NCBI RefSeq assembly: GCF_017355835.1
Contig: NZ_JAFEWF010000003.1
Coordinates: forward strand, 62,001 to 126,000
Length of the DNA stretch: 64,000 nucleotides
Direction: 5' to 3'
DNA from: Desertivirga brevis
GTDB lineage: Bacteria > Bacteroidota > Bacteroidia > Sphingobacteriales > Sphingobacteriaceae
Shown piece by piece: positions 47,097-55,845 of this stretch. A program made the translations under genes and the position numbers. Within the stretch, counting starts at the first letter, position 1. The number at the start of each line of letters is the position of its first letter. A model generated the notes under the pieces. It was not told the origin of the DNA and made no database searches. It worked only from the letters and a program-made list of their open reading frames with translations.

Positions 47097-47120
47097 GTTC
47101 TAAAAGTCTTTTCCTTAACT

Positions 47121-47128
47121 TAATTTTG
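47121..47128 (+). promoter_or_regulatory. -7 box of the acyl-CoA reductase gene
   Basis: TAATTTTG matches TAnnTTTG and lies in the divergent region between ferredoxin and acyl-CoA reductase. It overlaps an in-frame TTG at 47126, so that TTG is not a plausible start. Confidence 0.35.
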
Positions 47129-47200
47129 CATCTTGTAAGCCGATGCAAAAACAATGCAAATATAACAATATCGGTCAACTTTATTTTAACGAGTTTCATT

Positions 47201-48214
47201 TTGACACTACAGCAACGAAAAAGAGCCTTAAAAAGCCTCGGAGAATATCTCTTGTCGCCCGATAAGAATTTAAATCAGATTATACATTCCGCTCATTTTT
47301 CTAACGGCTGGTTTGCACCCTCCGAGACAGAAAGGGCTGTTCGGGCCTGGGGGACTGCATTGAATGAAGAAGATCTGCAGTTTTGGCTAGGAGACGATGA
47401 AACATCTTCAAGTGAAAGCAGGAAAGTAGGATTGGTTTTAGCTGGGAATATTCCACTGGTTGGATTCCATGATATTATTACGGTATTAGCAGCAGGCCAT
47501 GTTGCTATGATCAAGTTATCTTCCCAGGATAAAGTGCTAATTCCTCATGTCCTTCAAAAATTGATCGATTTAGAGCCCGGTTTCCAGAAACAAATAGAGT
47601 ATGTTGACAGGCTCGAAAACTTCGATGCTGTTATCGCTACAGGTAGTAACAATACTGCCCGGTACTTTGAGTATTATTTTAAAATGGTTCCTAACATCAT
47701 TAGAAAGAACAGGAATAGTGTTGCAATTCTTTGTGGAACAGAATCATCGGATGATTTGAGCAAATTAGGGGAAGATATTTTTAACTATTACGGGCTGGGA
47801 TGCCGGAACGTTTCTAAGTTGTTTGTTCCTGAATCCTATAACTTCGATCAATTCTTTGAAGCAATTGAACCCTTTAAAACAGTTGGCGATAATCATAAGT
47901 ATAATAACAATTATGATTACAACAAATCAGTCTTTCTGGTTAATTTGTATGAACACCTCGATAATGGGTTTTTATTGCTAAAGGAAGATACTAATATCGC
48001 ATCACCTCTTGGGGTTTTGTTTTTTCAGCGGTATAAGGACCTTGGGGAGGTTACGGGCTCTCTTAATGCCATGGCTCAAGATATTCAGGTGGTCGTTTCC
48101 GGGCAACAGTTAAACCTGCAAATTCCCAGCGTTGGTTTTGGTAAAAGTCAATCTCCGAACCTTTGGGATTATGCAGACGGCGTTAACACGTTGGACTTTT
48201 TAAGGAAATTATAA
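47201..48214 (+). CDS. Acyl-CoA reductase (LuxC-like)
   Basis: 337 residues from a TTG at 47201; there is no ATG near the conserved start and the in-frame TTG at 47126 lies in the promoter box. KVGLVLAGNIPLVGFHDIIT (nucleotide-binding region), GLGCRNVSKLFVPESY with the catalytic Cys (GCRNVS) and FLVNLYEHLDNG are the LuxC hallmarks. It reduces acyl-CoA to aldehyde with NADPH. Stand-alone LuxC-like genes without luxD or luxE are common in this phylum. The product's fate is unknown. Confidence 0.85.
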   Translation: MTLQQRKRALKSLGEYLLSPDKNLNQIIHSAHFSNGWFAPSETERAVRAWGTALNEEDLQFWLGDDETSSSESRKVGLVLAGNIPLVGFHDIITVLAAGHVAMIKLSSQDKVLIPHVLQKLIDLEPGFQKQIEYVDRLENFDAVIATGSNNTARYFEYYFKMVPNIIRKNRNSVAILCGTESSDDLSKLGEDIFNYYGLGCRNVSKLFVPESYNFDQFFEAIEPFKTVGDNHKYNNNYDYNKSVFLVNLYEHLDNGFLLLKEDTNIASPLGVLFFQRYKDLGEVTGSLNAMAQDIQVVVSGQQLNLQIPSVGFGKSQSPNLWDYADGVNTLDFLRKL

Positions 48215-48250
48215 ATCTATCAGTCGGTGGAAAATCCTAACTTTGGCTCC

Positions 48251-48454
48251 ATGTATATCATCAAAGTAAAAGGCGTTGCTAAGATTCCTGACTATGTTCA
48301 GTTAAGGGATGAGAAGTTTACTTTGCTGGCATATTTTAGAGTCGATAGGCCAGATAAATCTTTGGATAAAATAGGCTTAGGTCACAAGTCAGACTACATT
48401 ATGGACCTGATTAAAGACCTGCCCTTCGGCAAAATTCTAAAATTGGAACTTTAA
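48251..48454 (+). CDS. Small conserved protein, 67 residues
   Basis: 67 residues from the ATG at 48251 (MYIIKVKGVAK); a GTG 24 bases upstream gives an extension of eight residues but is less likely. KIPDYVQLRDEKFTLLAYFRV, LDKIGLGHKSDY and DLPFGKILKLEL are well conserved in memory among related genomes. Databases often carry the name fructose-6-phosphate aldolase for it, but it is far too short for that enzyme. It ends 1 bp before the ftsE start, so it is co-transcribed. Function unknown. Confidence 0.7.
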   Translation: MYIIKVKGVAKIPDYVQLRDEKFTLLAYFRVDRPDKSLDKIGLGHKSDYIMDLIKDLPFGKILKLEL

Positions 48455-48455
48455 A

Positions 48456-49139
48456 ATGATTGGAAATACAGTAATACAGTTACAAAACGTCGACATATAT
48501 CAGCAGACCCATCTGGTACTTTCTAATGTAAATCTGCGAATTGACAAAGGAGAGTTTGTATTTCTAATTGGACAAACCGGCTCTGGTAAGAGCAGTTTGT
48601 TGAAGGTTATCTATGGCGACCTGCATATTGCTTCAGGAGAAGGTCACGCTGGTGGGTATGATTTAAAAAAGCTTTCAGATAAGGATGTTCCCTATTTGAG
48701 GCGAAAGCTCGGGATTGTTTTCCAGGATTTTCAACTTCTTACAGACCGCACCATCGAAGACAATATGAAATTTGTCCTTAATGCCACAGGCTGGAAAGAC
48801 AAAAATAAGATTGCGGAACGTACACGGGACGTTTTGGAAAAGGTAGGCCTTCGCTCCAAACTAAAAAAGATGCCGCACGAACTATCTGGTGGAGAGCAGC
48901 AGCGGGTGGTAATTGCGCGAGCATTACTAAACGATCCCGAGATGATTTTAGCCGATGAGCCTACTGGCAATCTTGACCCGGAGACATCGGAAGAAATTAT
49001 GCTTTTACTTAAAGAAATCAGTCGTTCAGGAACGGCTGTGATTATGGCAACACATGACTATCACATCATCCGCACTTTTCCCTCAAGGATTATAAAGTGC
49101 GAAAACGGAAAGGTTATCCAGGACGCAACAATTGCCTAG
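48456..49139 (+). CDS. ftsE: Cell division ATP-binding protein FtsE
   Basis: 227 residues. Walker A GQTGSGKSS (about 38-46), signature LSGGEQQRVVIARAL and Walker B ILADEPTGNLDPE. FtsE drives peptidoglycan hydrolase activation at the septum through FtsX. No ftsX gene follows (grpE does), so FtsX must be encoded elsewhere. It starts immediately after a small conserved gene. Confidence 0.88.
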   Translation: MIGNTVIQLQNVDIYQQTHLVLSNVNLRIDKGEFVFLIGQTGSGKSSLLKVIYGDLHIASGEGHAGGYDLKKLSDKDVPYLRRKLGIVFQDFQLLTDRTIEDNMKFVLNATGWKDKNKIAERTRDVLEKVGLRSKLKKMPHELSGGEQQRVVIARALLNDPEMILADEPTGNLDPETSEEIMLLLKEISRSGTAVIMATHDYHIIRTFPSRIIKCENGKVIQDATIA

Positions 49140-49238
49140 TCTGATAGAGAAATACAGATTTCAATAAACTGACAGTATGACTGTTTCATATGAACTGGCA
49201 AATTATTTGCCGGTAAGGGCTTTGTAACATCTTTGGTC

Positions 49239-49853
49239 ATGTTCGGAAACAAGAAGAAAAAACAACAAGAGCATCAGGAAAATCTTGAAAATCAGAATAA
49301 TAAAGAGATGAATCAGGAACAACAGGAAAAAGAGGATATAAAAGAAACGACGACGGATACTAACGAATCCGAGACTACTGAAAATACGGTTACTGAAGAA
49401 GTTTCAGGAGAAGAGAAGCTTCGTGCTGAATTGTCAGAAGCGAATGATAAATATCTGCGCTTATATGCCGAATTTGATAATTATAAAAGGCGCACGTCAA
49501 AGGAACGAGTTGAGCTATTGCAAACTGCTGGTAAAGATGTAATAGTTGATATGCTCTCAATATTGGATGATTTTGAACGGGCATTGAGGGCTATGGAATC
49601 AGCGGCTGATGTATCTGCAGTAAAAGAGGGCGTTACTTTGGTTCACAATAAATTAAAAAATACCCTGGCCAATAAAGGCCTCAAGGAGATGGAATCTAAG
49701 GGAAATGTTTTCGATGCGGATATTCACGAAGCAATAACTAATATTCCTGCGCCATCTGATGATCTTAAGGGAAAGGTGGTTGATGAGGTTGAAAAAGGAT
49801 ATTACCTCAACGATAAAGTTATCCGTTTCGCTAAAGTAATCGTAGGAGCGTAG
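49239..49853 (+). CDS. grpE: Nucleotide exchange factor GrpE
   Basis: 204 residues from the ATG at 49239 (a TTG two codons upstream is in frame). The N-terminal 60 residues are highly charged, Glu/Asn/Gln-rich and disordered. The GrpE domain covers KYLRLYAEFDNYKRRTSKERVEL and ends DKVIRFAKVIVG. It releases ADP from DnaK. It precedes dnaJ but there is no dnaK or hrcA in the window. Confidence 0.95.
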   Translation: MFGNKKKKQQEHQENLENQNNKEMNQEQQEKEDIKETTTDTNESETTENTVTEEVSGEEKLRAELSEANDKYLRLYAEFDNYKRRTSKERVELLQTAGKDVIVDMLSILDDFERALRAMESAADVSAVKEGVTLVHNKLKNTLANKGLKEMESKGNVFDADIHEAITNIPAPSDDLKGKVVDEVEKGYYLNDKVIRFAKVIVGA

Positions 49854-49855
49854 TA

Positions 49856-49921
49856 GGAATGATAGAAGGAATGAATGATAGAATCGTTCAATCATTCCAT
49901 CCTTCTCTCCTTCAATCATTA
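49856..49921. repeat. Imperfect inverted repeat between grpE and dnaJ
   Basis: GGAATGATAGAAGGA and ATGAATGATAGAATCG on the left are matched on the right by the reverse complement of CAATCATTCC, CCTTC and CAATCATT, with one 8-base insertion. The stem could fold over about 66 bases between the two chaperone genes. No T-run follows. Confidence 0.65.
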
Positions 49922-49929
49922 TAGATAAT

Positions 49930-51075
49930 ATGGCTAAAAGAGATTATTACGATATTTTAGGTGTAAGCCGAAGTGCTGGTGCCGATGAGATTAAAAAGGC
50001 TTATCGGAAGTTGGCTATTAAATATCACCCCGACAAGAATCCTGGTGACAAAGAGGCGGAGGAAATGTTCAAAGAAGCAGCTGAGGCTTACGAAGTTCTA
50101 AGTAATCCTGAGAAGAAGCAACGTTATGATCAGTTTGGTCATGCAGGTGCTAGCGGCGGCTACGGTGGTGGTCACATGAACATGGATGATATCTTCAGTC
50201 AGTTTGGAGATATCTTCGGTGGTGGAAGTCCCTTCGAGAGTTTCTTTGGAGGTGGTGGCCAGTCACGTGGAGGACGTAGAGTTGCACGTGGAACGAATTT
50301 GCGGATCAAGGTGAAGCTTACTCTTGACGAGATTGCAAAAGGTGTTGAAAAAAAGATAAAGGTAACTAAACAAGTAAGTTGTGGAACTTGCGATGGTACA
50401 GGTGCTAAAGATAAATCGTCTTTCCATACTTGTAATACCTGTGGTGGGTCAGGAAGCGTTCGCCGGGTAACCAATACTATTCTTGGACAAATGCAAACTA
50501 CCAGTACCTGTCCTACGTGTAACGGAGAGGGTACCCAGGTAACTAACAAGTGTAATGTTTGCCATGGGGACGGGGTTGTTAGAGGTGAGGAAACCATCTC
50601 TATCAATATTCCAGCTGGTGTAAGCGAGGGAATGCAGCTTTCAATGAGTGGGAAAGGAAATGCTGCTCCACGAGGTGGCGTTCCGGGTGATCTGATCATC
50701 CTGGTCGAAGAAGTTCAGCATGAGAGCTTACAGAGAGAGGGGAATAATGTAGTATATGACCTTCATATTAGTTTTGTTGATGCTGCTCTGGGTTCAAGTG
50801 TTGAGGTGCCTACCATTGATGGAAAAGCAAAGATCAAGATCGAGCCGGGAACGCAGGGAGGAAAGATCCTTCGCTTAAAAGGTAAAGGATTGCCAGAAGT
50901 GAATTCCTATCATAGAGGTGACCAGCTTATTTATGTTAATATCTGGACCCCTAAAGTTCTCTCAAGAGACGAACGTGCTTTATTAGAGAAACTTCAAAGC
51001 TCTCCTAACTTCAGACCTCAACCTGGAAAGAATGAGAAGAGTTTCTTTGAAAGAATGAAAGAATATTTCGAATAG
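49930..51075 (+). CDS. dnaJ: Chaperone DnaJ
   Basis: 381 residues. J-domain with the HPD motif ([10 protein letters not shown]), Gly/Phe region (about 75-120), four zinc-binding CxxCxGxG repeats ([32 protein letters not shown]) and the C-terminal substrate domains. It delivers client proteins to DnaK and stimulates its ATPase. A strong terminator follows, so grpE-dnaJ ends here. Confidence 0.97.
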   Translation: MAKRDYYDILGVSRSAGADEIKKAYRKLAIKYHPDKNPGDKEAEEMFKEAAEAYEVLSNPEKKQRYDQFGHAGASGGYGGGHMNMDDIFSQFGDIFGGGSPFESFFGGGGQSRGGRRVARGTNLRIKVKLTLDEIAKGVEKKIKVTKQVSCGTCDGTGAKDKSSFHTCNTCGGSGSVRRVTNTILGQMQTTSTCPTCNGEGTQVTNKCNVCHGDGVVRGEETISINIPAGVSEGMQLSMSGKGNAAPRGGVPGDLIILVEEVQHESLQREGNNVVYDLHISFVDAALGSSVEVPTIDGKAKIKIEPGTQGGKILRLKGKGLPEVNSYHRGDQLIYVNIWTPKVLSRDERALLEKLQSSPNFRPQPGKNEKSFFERMKEYFE

Positions 51076-51093
51076 ATATGAAAGCTATTAAGG

Positions 51094-51120
51094 AAGCTGC
51101 CTTTTGGCAGCTTTTTTTTT
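51094..51120 (+). terminator. Terminator after dnaJ
   Basis: AAGCTGCC, TTTT and GGCAGCTT, then a long T-run. Confidence 0.93.
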
Positions 51121-51269
51121 GTTATTCTTTCATTATAATTGAACCACACGTCAAACAACTAAGCCTCATGGCTGTTATACACATACATCTGCAATATCTT
51201 CTTTGGGAGCTGGTTTGGTATAACGCAACAAGATTTATAACTATATTTTAAGATCAAAGGTTTTTGAAC

Positions 51270-51650
51270 ATGTCTAAACGAGTACTGATTTTCGATGACG
51301 ACGTTGATATTTTATCGATTTGTACCTATATTCTTGAGGAGCAAGGCTGGGAAGTGCAAACATCTTCGCACTGTAATAACATTGTTGAAACAGTGAGGGC
51401 GTTTATGCCACAGGTTATCCTCATGGATAATTGGATTCCGGATACTGGCGGTGTTGTAGCCACCCAGACTCTTAAAAAGGAGGCAGATCTTAAAAATATT
51501 CCTGTTATATATTTCTCCGCAAATAACGATATTCAGTCACTGGCAAGACAGGCCGGCGCCGACACTTATCTTGAAAAACCTTTTGATCTCAATGAACTTG
51601 AAGCCGTGATCGATAAAGTGGCAAATGACCGCGAAAGGATCGCTTCCTAA
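51270..51650 (+). CDS. Single-domain response regulator
   Basis: 126 residues from the ATG at 51270; a TTG two codons upstream is rejected. A lone receiver: FDDDVDI acidic pocket, ILMDNWIPDTGG with the phospho-Asp, and EKPFDLNEL with the conserved Lys. No output domain. It may serve as a relay for the hybrid kinases at 38-45 kb. Its stop overlaps the recO stop (4 bases), in convergent orientation. Confidence 0.88.
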   Translation: MSKRVLIFDDDVDILSICTYILEEQGWEVQTSSHCNNIVETVRAFMPQVILMDNWIPDTGGVVATQTLKKEADLKNIPVIYFSANNDIQSLARQAGADTYLEKPFDLNELEAVIDKVANDRERIAS

Positions 51651-52372
51651 CCTAAAACTTCTTCCAGTACAATATGTGATTGGATGTGGGAGAAGTTTTC
51701 CAGATGTAATTCAAAATATCTAAGAATATTCTTTAGTAAATCTTTGCGATCCTCGGCTGAAATTTTCAGCTCGTGAAGATCGCTGTATTTGTGATCCAAT
51801 AGTTGACCAAAAACCGCCAGTTGCTGATCATGTAGGATCAGTGCATGCTCTGGAAGCACATCAGTGAACAGGCCGTTTACAAGGTCAAAGTACCTCGCGC
51901 TATTTCTACCTTTCTTATCGGGATAAAAACCCAGATACCTCGATAGATTCATCAGGAATAACAGATGAAAATTGGACAAGCCTTTTTCCGCCCGGTCCAG
52001 TAGTTCTATTGAATTAAAGAGAAATTCAAATAAGGCTGCATCATCGAAATGAACTTTAATGCTTTTATATAAAACCTCATTAAGGAAAATAGTAAGGGAG
52101 CTTTTAATTAAATTATAGGGTATTGATTGAAATAGGGGGGCGTTCCTTAATTCCGAGATTCTCTGTATGTTTCCGTTCGGTTTATGATAGACAACCAGGT
52201 CCAGTAGGTGAAGAGGTTGTATCATGTTTAACCTGATCTTTGCCCTGGGCTTCTTAGCTCCATTGATCAGATAAGATTGTAGCCCGAATTTCTCTGTAAA
52301 AATCTGAACAATAACACTGCTTTCAGAATAGTCAGTTACCTTGAAAACAATACCGCGGGTCTTATGAAGCAT
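51647..52372 (-). CDS. recO: DNA repair protein RecO
   Basis: 241 residues. The N-terminal OB-fold (TRGIVFKVTDYSESSVIVQIFTEKFGLQSYLINGAKK) is typical; the C-terminal helical part is divergent and lacks an obvious CxxC zinc motif. It loads RecA on SSB-coated DNA with RecR. It follows dgkA by 15 bp on the same strand. Confidence 0.88.
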   Translation of the reverse strand: MLHKTRGIVFKVTDYSESSVIVQIFTEKFGLQSYLINGAKKPRAKIRLNMIQPLHLLDLVVYHKPNGNIQRISELRNAPLFQSIPYNLIKSSLTIFLNEVLYKSIKVHFDDAALFEFLFNSIELLDRAEKGLSNFHLLFLMNLSRYLGFYPDKKGRNSARYFDLVNGLFTDVLPEHALILHDQQLAVFGQLLDHKYSDLHELKISAEDRKDLLKNILRYFELHLENFSHIQSHIVLEEVLG

Positions 52373-52387
52373 CCGTTTCTTAGCCTT

Positions 52388-52783
52388 TTAAACTAATCCA
52401 AGTTTTGGTAAAAAAATAATCGCGCCAACAACAAGAGCAAAAGCAGCTGTAATTAGAACTGCTGCGCTTGCCAGGTCTTTAACAGCTCCGGCTTTCTTAT
52501 TATACCCCGGCGACACAAGGTCTACCAGTAACTCTAAAGCCGTATTAAATAACTCTGATATCAGAACGCATGAAACAGCAGTGATTATCCAGAGCCATTC
52601 CCTTGAATTAAGATTAAAATAAAAGCCAGCTACGATTGCAACAAATGCACTTATAGTGTGAAATTTAAAGTTTATCTGGGTATTAAAAGCATATTGAACT
52701 CCCTTAAAGGCGTATGTAAAGCCTTTAAGGAATTTCTTCACGGAGTGCTGTCCTTGAGGGGAGATGTATTTTTGGTCTTCCAA
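52388..52783 (-). CDS. dgkA: Diacylglycerol/undecaprenol kinase family protein
   Basis: 131 residues with three membrane spans. FNTALELLVDLVSPGYNKKAGAVKDLASAAVLI carries the DgkA active-site Glu and the ATP-binding region. The enzyme phosphorylates diacylglycerol or, in Gram-positive relatives, undecaprenol; which substrate applies here is unclear. Its start touches the stop of the glucan phosphorylase homologue (52784), so they are co-translated. Confidence 0.87.
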   Translation of the reverse strand: MEDQKYISPQGQHSVKKFLKGFTYAFKGVQYAFNTQINFKFHTISAFVAIVAGFYFNLNSREWLWIITAVSCVLISELFNTALELLVDLVSPGYNKKAGAVKDLASAAVLITAAFALVVGAIIFLPKLGLV

Positions 52784-54436
52784 CTAGTATTTGTACATTA
52801 ATTCATAATACTCTTTTACCATCCTTGCCGACTCGAAATTAGGGGTCACCTGCTTTGCTCCATTCTTCAGAATCTGAAGCCATTCTTTCTGATTATTATA
52901 ATACATAGGTATTGCTACTTGTTCAATAGTATCGATCAAACGTAGTGCCTCTATTTTATCCCGATCTTCCAGGCTTAGTTTCTCATCAGCAGGTTCAATC
53001 ACGAAGCTGTTTTCCCTGTCTCTTGCAAATTCTGGTATCCAGCCGTCTGGAATGGAACAGTTTATACTACCGTTCATCGCGGCAGACATTCCACTGGTTC
53101 CCGAAGCTTCGCGATAAAGCCGAGGGTTATTTAACCATATGTCAGATCCTTTCTTCAACAGTCCCGACAGTTGTAATTCATAGCCCGTGACAACCGCGGC
53201 ATTTTTGATCGGTTTTACCCGGTTAATGATATGATTAAAGAGACCAATTGCGTTATAATCTTCCGGATAGGGCTTTCCCGCCCAAATAACTTGTATAGGC
53301 TGTTCCTTGTTATTAATCAAATTAATAAAACGCTCCCAATGATACATAAGTAGGTCTGCTCTCTTATAAGCTGCAAATCTTCTTGCCCATACGATAGTTA
53401 GTACTTCTTCTTTGAAGAGCTTACCTGTTTGATTGGCTACTTCTTTGAATAAATCCCTTTTTAGCTCTCTTTTGCGTTCTATGATCGCTTCATCATTATT
53501 TTCGTTGATCGCCTTGTCTAAGATCGGATCCGCCCAATACCTCTTATTTTGAGCATTGGTAATAGAGTTAATAGAGCAAATTCCCGGATTTCCTTTCCAC
53601 ATTTCCCTGGAAACCGTTTCATGCATTTTAGATACAGCATTTGCCCTTCTAGCAAATTTCAAAGCCGCTAGCGTGTAATTGAAATAGTCTCCTTGTATTC
53701 CCAAAAGATGCTTAACCTCATGATCTTGCATATGATAGAAAAAGCTCATTTGTTTTAACTTATCAAAGTGATGCTCTTCGTTCCCTGCTACTTCCGGAGT
53801 ATGGGTTGTAAAAACCACTCGCTTGTTTACCTCCGTCAAACTCCTGAACTTAGAGTAGAGGTAAAAGTTTAAAGAAACAGAATGTCCTTCATTCATATGG
53901 TAAACTTCGGGTGTTAAGCCAAGGATATCCAAAAGGGTTGCACCGCCTGTGCCCAAAAGAATAGATTGCGCTATACGCGTACTTTCATTCGAATCGTATA
54001 AGCGACGTGTTATTGTTTGTGATAGGTAGTCGTTCTCGGGAAGGTCTGTGCTTAAAAGAAACAGGGGGGCAGAACCAAATACCTCAGGTCTTAAAAGCCA
54101 GGCTTTAACTTTAACAGGTGAGCCATGAACCTCGATAGTGAAAACTATACCCGTGTCTTCAAGAAAAGAATAATTTTTTTCAATATAGGATGCTTTCATA
54201 TGAGCATTCTCATCCCATTCCTGATTGTAATAACCATACTTCCATAATATGCCAATTCCAATTAAGTTCTGTTTCTGCTCATAGGCGCTTCTCAAGTGAG
54301 AGCCTGCCAGAAAGCCCAAGCCACCTGAATATATTTTCAGCGCCTGGTCTATTGCAAACTCCATTGAAAAATAAGCAACGGAAGTGGAGTATTGAGGATC
54401 TATATCGTATCCAAAAATTTCTTGTCTTGTCAACAT
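52784..54436 (-). CDS. Alpha-glucan phosphorylase homologue lacking the PLP lysine
   Basis: 550 residues, the short phosphorylase form. SGGLGFLAGSHLRSAYE (about 38-54) and HMNEGHSVSLN are the phosphorylase hallmarks. The C-terminal EASGTSGMSAAMNGSINCS block is the place where phosphorylases have EASGTxxMK with the PLP-binding Lys; here it is Ser (Ser451). It may therefore be a glucan-binding or non-PLP glucosyltransferase rather than a classical phosphorylase. It is encoded as one unit with dgkA and recO. Confidence 0.85.
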   Translation of the reverse strand: MLTRQEIFGYDIDPQYSTSVAYFSMEFAIDQALKIYSGGLGFLAGSHLRSAYEQKQNLIGIGILWKYGYYNQEWDENAHMKASYIEKNYSFLEDTGIVFTIEVHGSPVKVKAWLLRPEVFGSAPLFLLSTDLPENDYLSQTITRRLYDSNESTRIAQSILLGTGGATLLDILGLTPEVYHMNEGHSVSLNFYLYSKFRSLTEVNKRVVFTTHTPEVAGNEEHHFDKLKQMSFFYHMQDHEVKHLLGIQGDYFNYTLAALKFARRANAVSKMHETVSREMWKGNPGICSINSITNAQNKRYWADPILDKAINENNDEAIIERKRELKRDLFKEVANQTGKLFKEEVLTIVWARRFAAYKRADLLMYHWERFINLINNKEQPIQVIWAGKPYPEDYNAIGLFNHIINRVKPIKNAAVVTGYELQLSGLLKKGSDIWLNNPRLYREASGTSGMSAAMNGSINCSIPDGWIPEFARDRENSFVIEPADEKLSLEDRDKIEALRLIDTIEQVAIPMYYNNQKEWLQILKNGAKQVTPNFESARMVKEYYELMYKY

Positions 54437-54627
54437 GGAAGGATTTATTTGTTAAGCATTTAAATGTAAATAAAAAAACTTCATGAGCAGAAACTCATAA
54501 ATCGAAGAGGAAATTAACCAGGAACGTTTTCCTTTAAAAAATGCATCAATAGGCATTGCAGAACATCTACAAGCTGAATTATTTAGAGGGGTGAACTAGA
54601 TCTCATATTTAGCGTTCCTGGTATTTT

Positions 54628-55590
54628 TTATTTTTTCAAACCGATCTCTCTCAGGCGTTCGTCCAGATATTCGCCCGCAGTGGTGTCTGGATAAGCCTTA
54701 GGATGCTGCTCGTCAATGCAATTATTCAGGCAAGTCAGGTCCATTTCGCTTTTTGGGTGAAGGAAGAACGGAACAGAATAACGCGACGTTTTCATTAACT
54801 CCCGCGGTGGATTCACTACCCGGTGAGTGGTTGATTTTAACTTGTTATTTGTTAGTCGCTGTAACATGTCGCCCACGTTCACAACAATGTCTTCAACGTT
54901 TGCTTTCACCGGGTACCACTCTCCATGTCGGGTTAGCACCTCCAAACCATCCGCGCTGGCGCCAATTAATAAGGTAATTAAGTTGATATCTTCATGAGCA
55001 CCTGCACGGACGGCATCTGCAGGAATTGAATCCGGATCTTCGATAGGAAAGTAGTGAATGGCTCTAAGTATGGAATTGCCGTTATGAACCTTCGAATCAA
55101 AGTAATTCTCGTCCAGTTCAAGATATACAGAAATCGCACGAAGCAATTGTTTTCCCGCACTTTCAAGACGTTCATATACTTCTTTGGTTACCTCATTAAA
55201 AGCTGGTAATTCATCAACAATTATGTTATCAGGATAAACCTCTTTGACCACATCCTCATCTGTTACAGTTTGGCCTCGTTGCCAAAATTCTTTCAGATCA
55301 GGCGTCTTCGCGTCCTTGGCCTTTTCTTTCCCCTTGCTCGTGTACCCCCGCTGTCCCGCCAGCTCCGGTTTCTCGTATTTTAGTTTTATGTCTTCAGTTA
55401 AGCTAAAGAAATTTTTTACCTCAGCGTACAGCTTATCCATCAGCTCCTTGGTCATGCCATGGTTGGCTATTGTAACGAATCCTGTTTCTGTAAATGCTTT
55501 ACCTATATCGTCAGAGAACTTCTTCTTTTGCTCGGCACTACCTTGCAGATAATCATGCAGATCAAGGCGTGGAATATTAACTTCTGTCAT
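54628..55590 (-). CDS. 2-oxoglutarate/Fe(II)-dependent oxygenase, isopenicillin-N-synthase family
   Basis: 320 residues from the ATG at 55590; a longer frame starts at 55638, but its first 16 residues are poor and the shorter start gives the usual MTEVNIPRLDL. FVTIANHGM is the N-terminal DIOX_N block, GAHEDINLITLL gives the His-x-Asp iron ligands, STTHRVVNP the second His and SRYSVPFF the 2-oxoglutarate Arg. Substrate unknown. The gene stands alone between the glucan and sulfite-reductase loci. Confidence 0.88.
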   Translation of the reverse strand: MTEVNIPRLDLHDYLQGSAEQKKKFSDDIGKAFTETGFVTIANHGMTKELMDKLYAEVKNFFSLTEDIKLKYEKPELAGQRGYTSKGKEKAKDAKTPDLKEFWQRGQTVTDEDVVKEVYPDNIIVDELPAFNEVTKEVYERLESAGKQLLRAISVYLELDENYFDSKVHNGNSILRAIHYFPIEDPDSIPADAVRAGAHEDINLITLLIGASADGLEVLTRHGEWYPVKANVEDIVVNVGDMLQRLTNNKLKSTTHRVVNPPRELMKTSRYSVPFFLHPKSEMDLTCLNNCIDEQHPKAYPDTTAGEYLDERLREIGLKK

Positions 55591-55786
55591 ATTAATGCGT
55601 TTGAATCTAAAATAAATGTATTTGTGGAAAATGATCAATTATTTTACCTTTAATAGTAATAAATATCAGTTTTTCAGTGCCTTAAGTTGTTCACATTTGT
55701 TGTAAGCTCCGATTTTCTTATAAACACCAGCCTTGGTATCACTAATGTCATAATTAACTCTCTGTGCTACTGTCTTTAAACTTAAA

Positions 55787-55818
55787 TTTCAGCAAAGGGT
55801 TTATAATTCGTAGTTTTG
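55787..55818 (+). promoter_or_regulatory. Promoter of the sulfite/nitrite reductase operon
   Basis: TAGTTTTG at 55811-55818 matches the -7 box; TTTC at 55787-55790 is exactly 20 bp upstream in the -33 position. The ATG is 28 bp downstream. Confidence 0.5.
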
Positions 55819-55845
55819 AGGTTCCAAATATTAATTCTATAGGTA

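Noticed and set aside
47126..47200. TTG-initiated N-terminal extension of the acyl-CoA reductase
   Set aside because: It overlaps a -7 box and its translation is not like the conserved start of the family.
48238..48245. TAACTTTG, a perfect -7 box match
   Set aside because: It is only 5 bp before the ATG of the small conserved gene, has no -33 partner and the gene is likely read through from upstream; probably chance.
48251..48454. Fructose-6-phosphate aldolase as the name of the 67-residue protein
   Set aside because: A TIM-barrel aldolase needs about 215 residues and the lysine Schiff-base site; neither is here.
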